DNA of 6,733 nt, taken from positions 1-6,733 of the forward strand of contig JAFAGG010000031.1 of NCBI GenBank assembly GCA_023422955.1, written 5' to 3'. Below the pieces are notes generated by a model, which saw only the letters and a program-made list of their open reading frames with translations, did no database searches and was not told the DNA's origin. A program made the position numbers and the translations under genes. Numbering within the stretch: the first letter of the stretch is position 1; each line of letters starts with the position of its first letter. Below are positions 6,716-6,733 of this stretch, piece after piece. The DNA comes from Pseudomonadota bacterium. GTDB lineage: Bacteria > Pseudomonadota > Gammaproteobacteria > Burkholderiales > Burkholderiaceae_D.

Positions 6716-6733
6716 CAGGCGACATGTCGCCTG
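6716..6733. repeat. Perfect 18-bp palindrome at the window edge
   Basis: CAGGCGACATGTCGCCTG is exactly self-complementary (9-bp arms, no spacer). It is preceded by TTT, and the right flank is outside the window, so the palindrome may be longer. It could be part of a terminator for the upstream gene, a protein-binding site or half of a dispersed repeat; the sequence here does not decide. Confidence 0.6.

Overview
The window looks like chromosomal DNA of a motile, flagellated Gram-negative bacterium of moderately high GC. The FlgK and FlgL proteins are long and proteobacterial in style, an outer-membrane TonB-dependent receptor is present, and the NAD-salvage pair is of proteobacterial type. 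Together these suggest a betaproteobacterium, perhaps Burkholderiales/Oxalobacteraceae. The class is an inference and the family is only a guess.

Layout: (1) bases 1-2017, plus strand: the 3' part of a TonB-dependent siderophore receptor gene, cut by the left window edge and ending in a strong intrinsic terminator (2035-2060). (2) bases 2145-3292, minus strand: a two-gene unit, pnuC (nicotinamide-riboside-type transporter) followed by a NadR-like ribosylnicotinamide kinase, joined by an ATGA stop/start overlap. It converges on the receptor gene. Its predicted promoter overlaps a palindrome that could be an operator. (3) bases 3428-6603, minus strand: the flagellar hook-filament junction genes flgK then flgL, 23 bp apart, each with a good ribosome binding site, a likely sigma-28 (FliA) promoter upstream of flgK and a probable terminator after flgL. 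(4) bases 6604-6733: the flgK upstream region, with two inverted repeats, one a perfect 18-bp palindrome at the window edge.

The genes form three functional units: ferric-siderophore uptake across the outer membrane; uptake of a pyridine nucleoside and its trapping by phosphorylation for NAD synthesis; and export-assembled adaptor proteins that join flagellar hook to filament. Nothing links the three beyond proximity. No intergenic stretch exceeds about 135 bp. I see no RNA gene, insertion sequence or CRISPR array, and no clear new system. The points most worth a second look are the palindrome over the pnuC promoter, the kinase that lacks the other NadR domains, the module shared by FlgK and FlgL, the repeats upstream of flgK, and the all-G/C first 30 bases.
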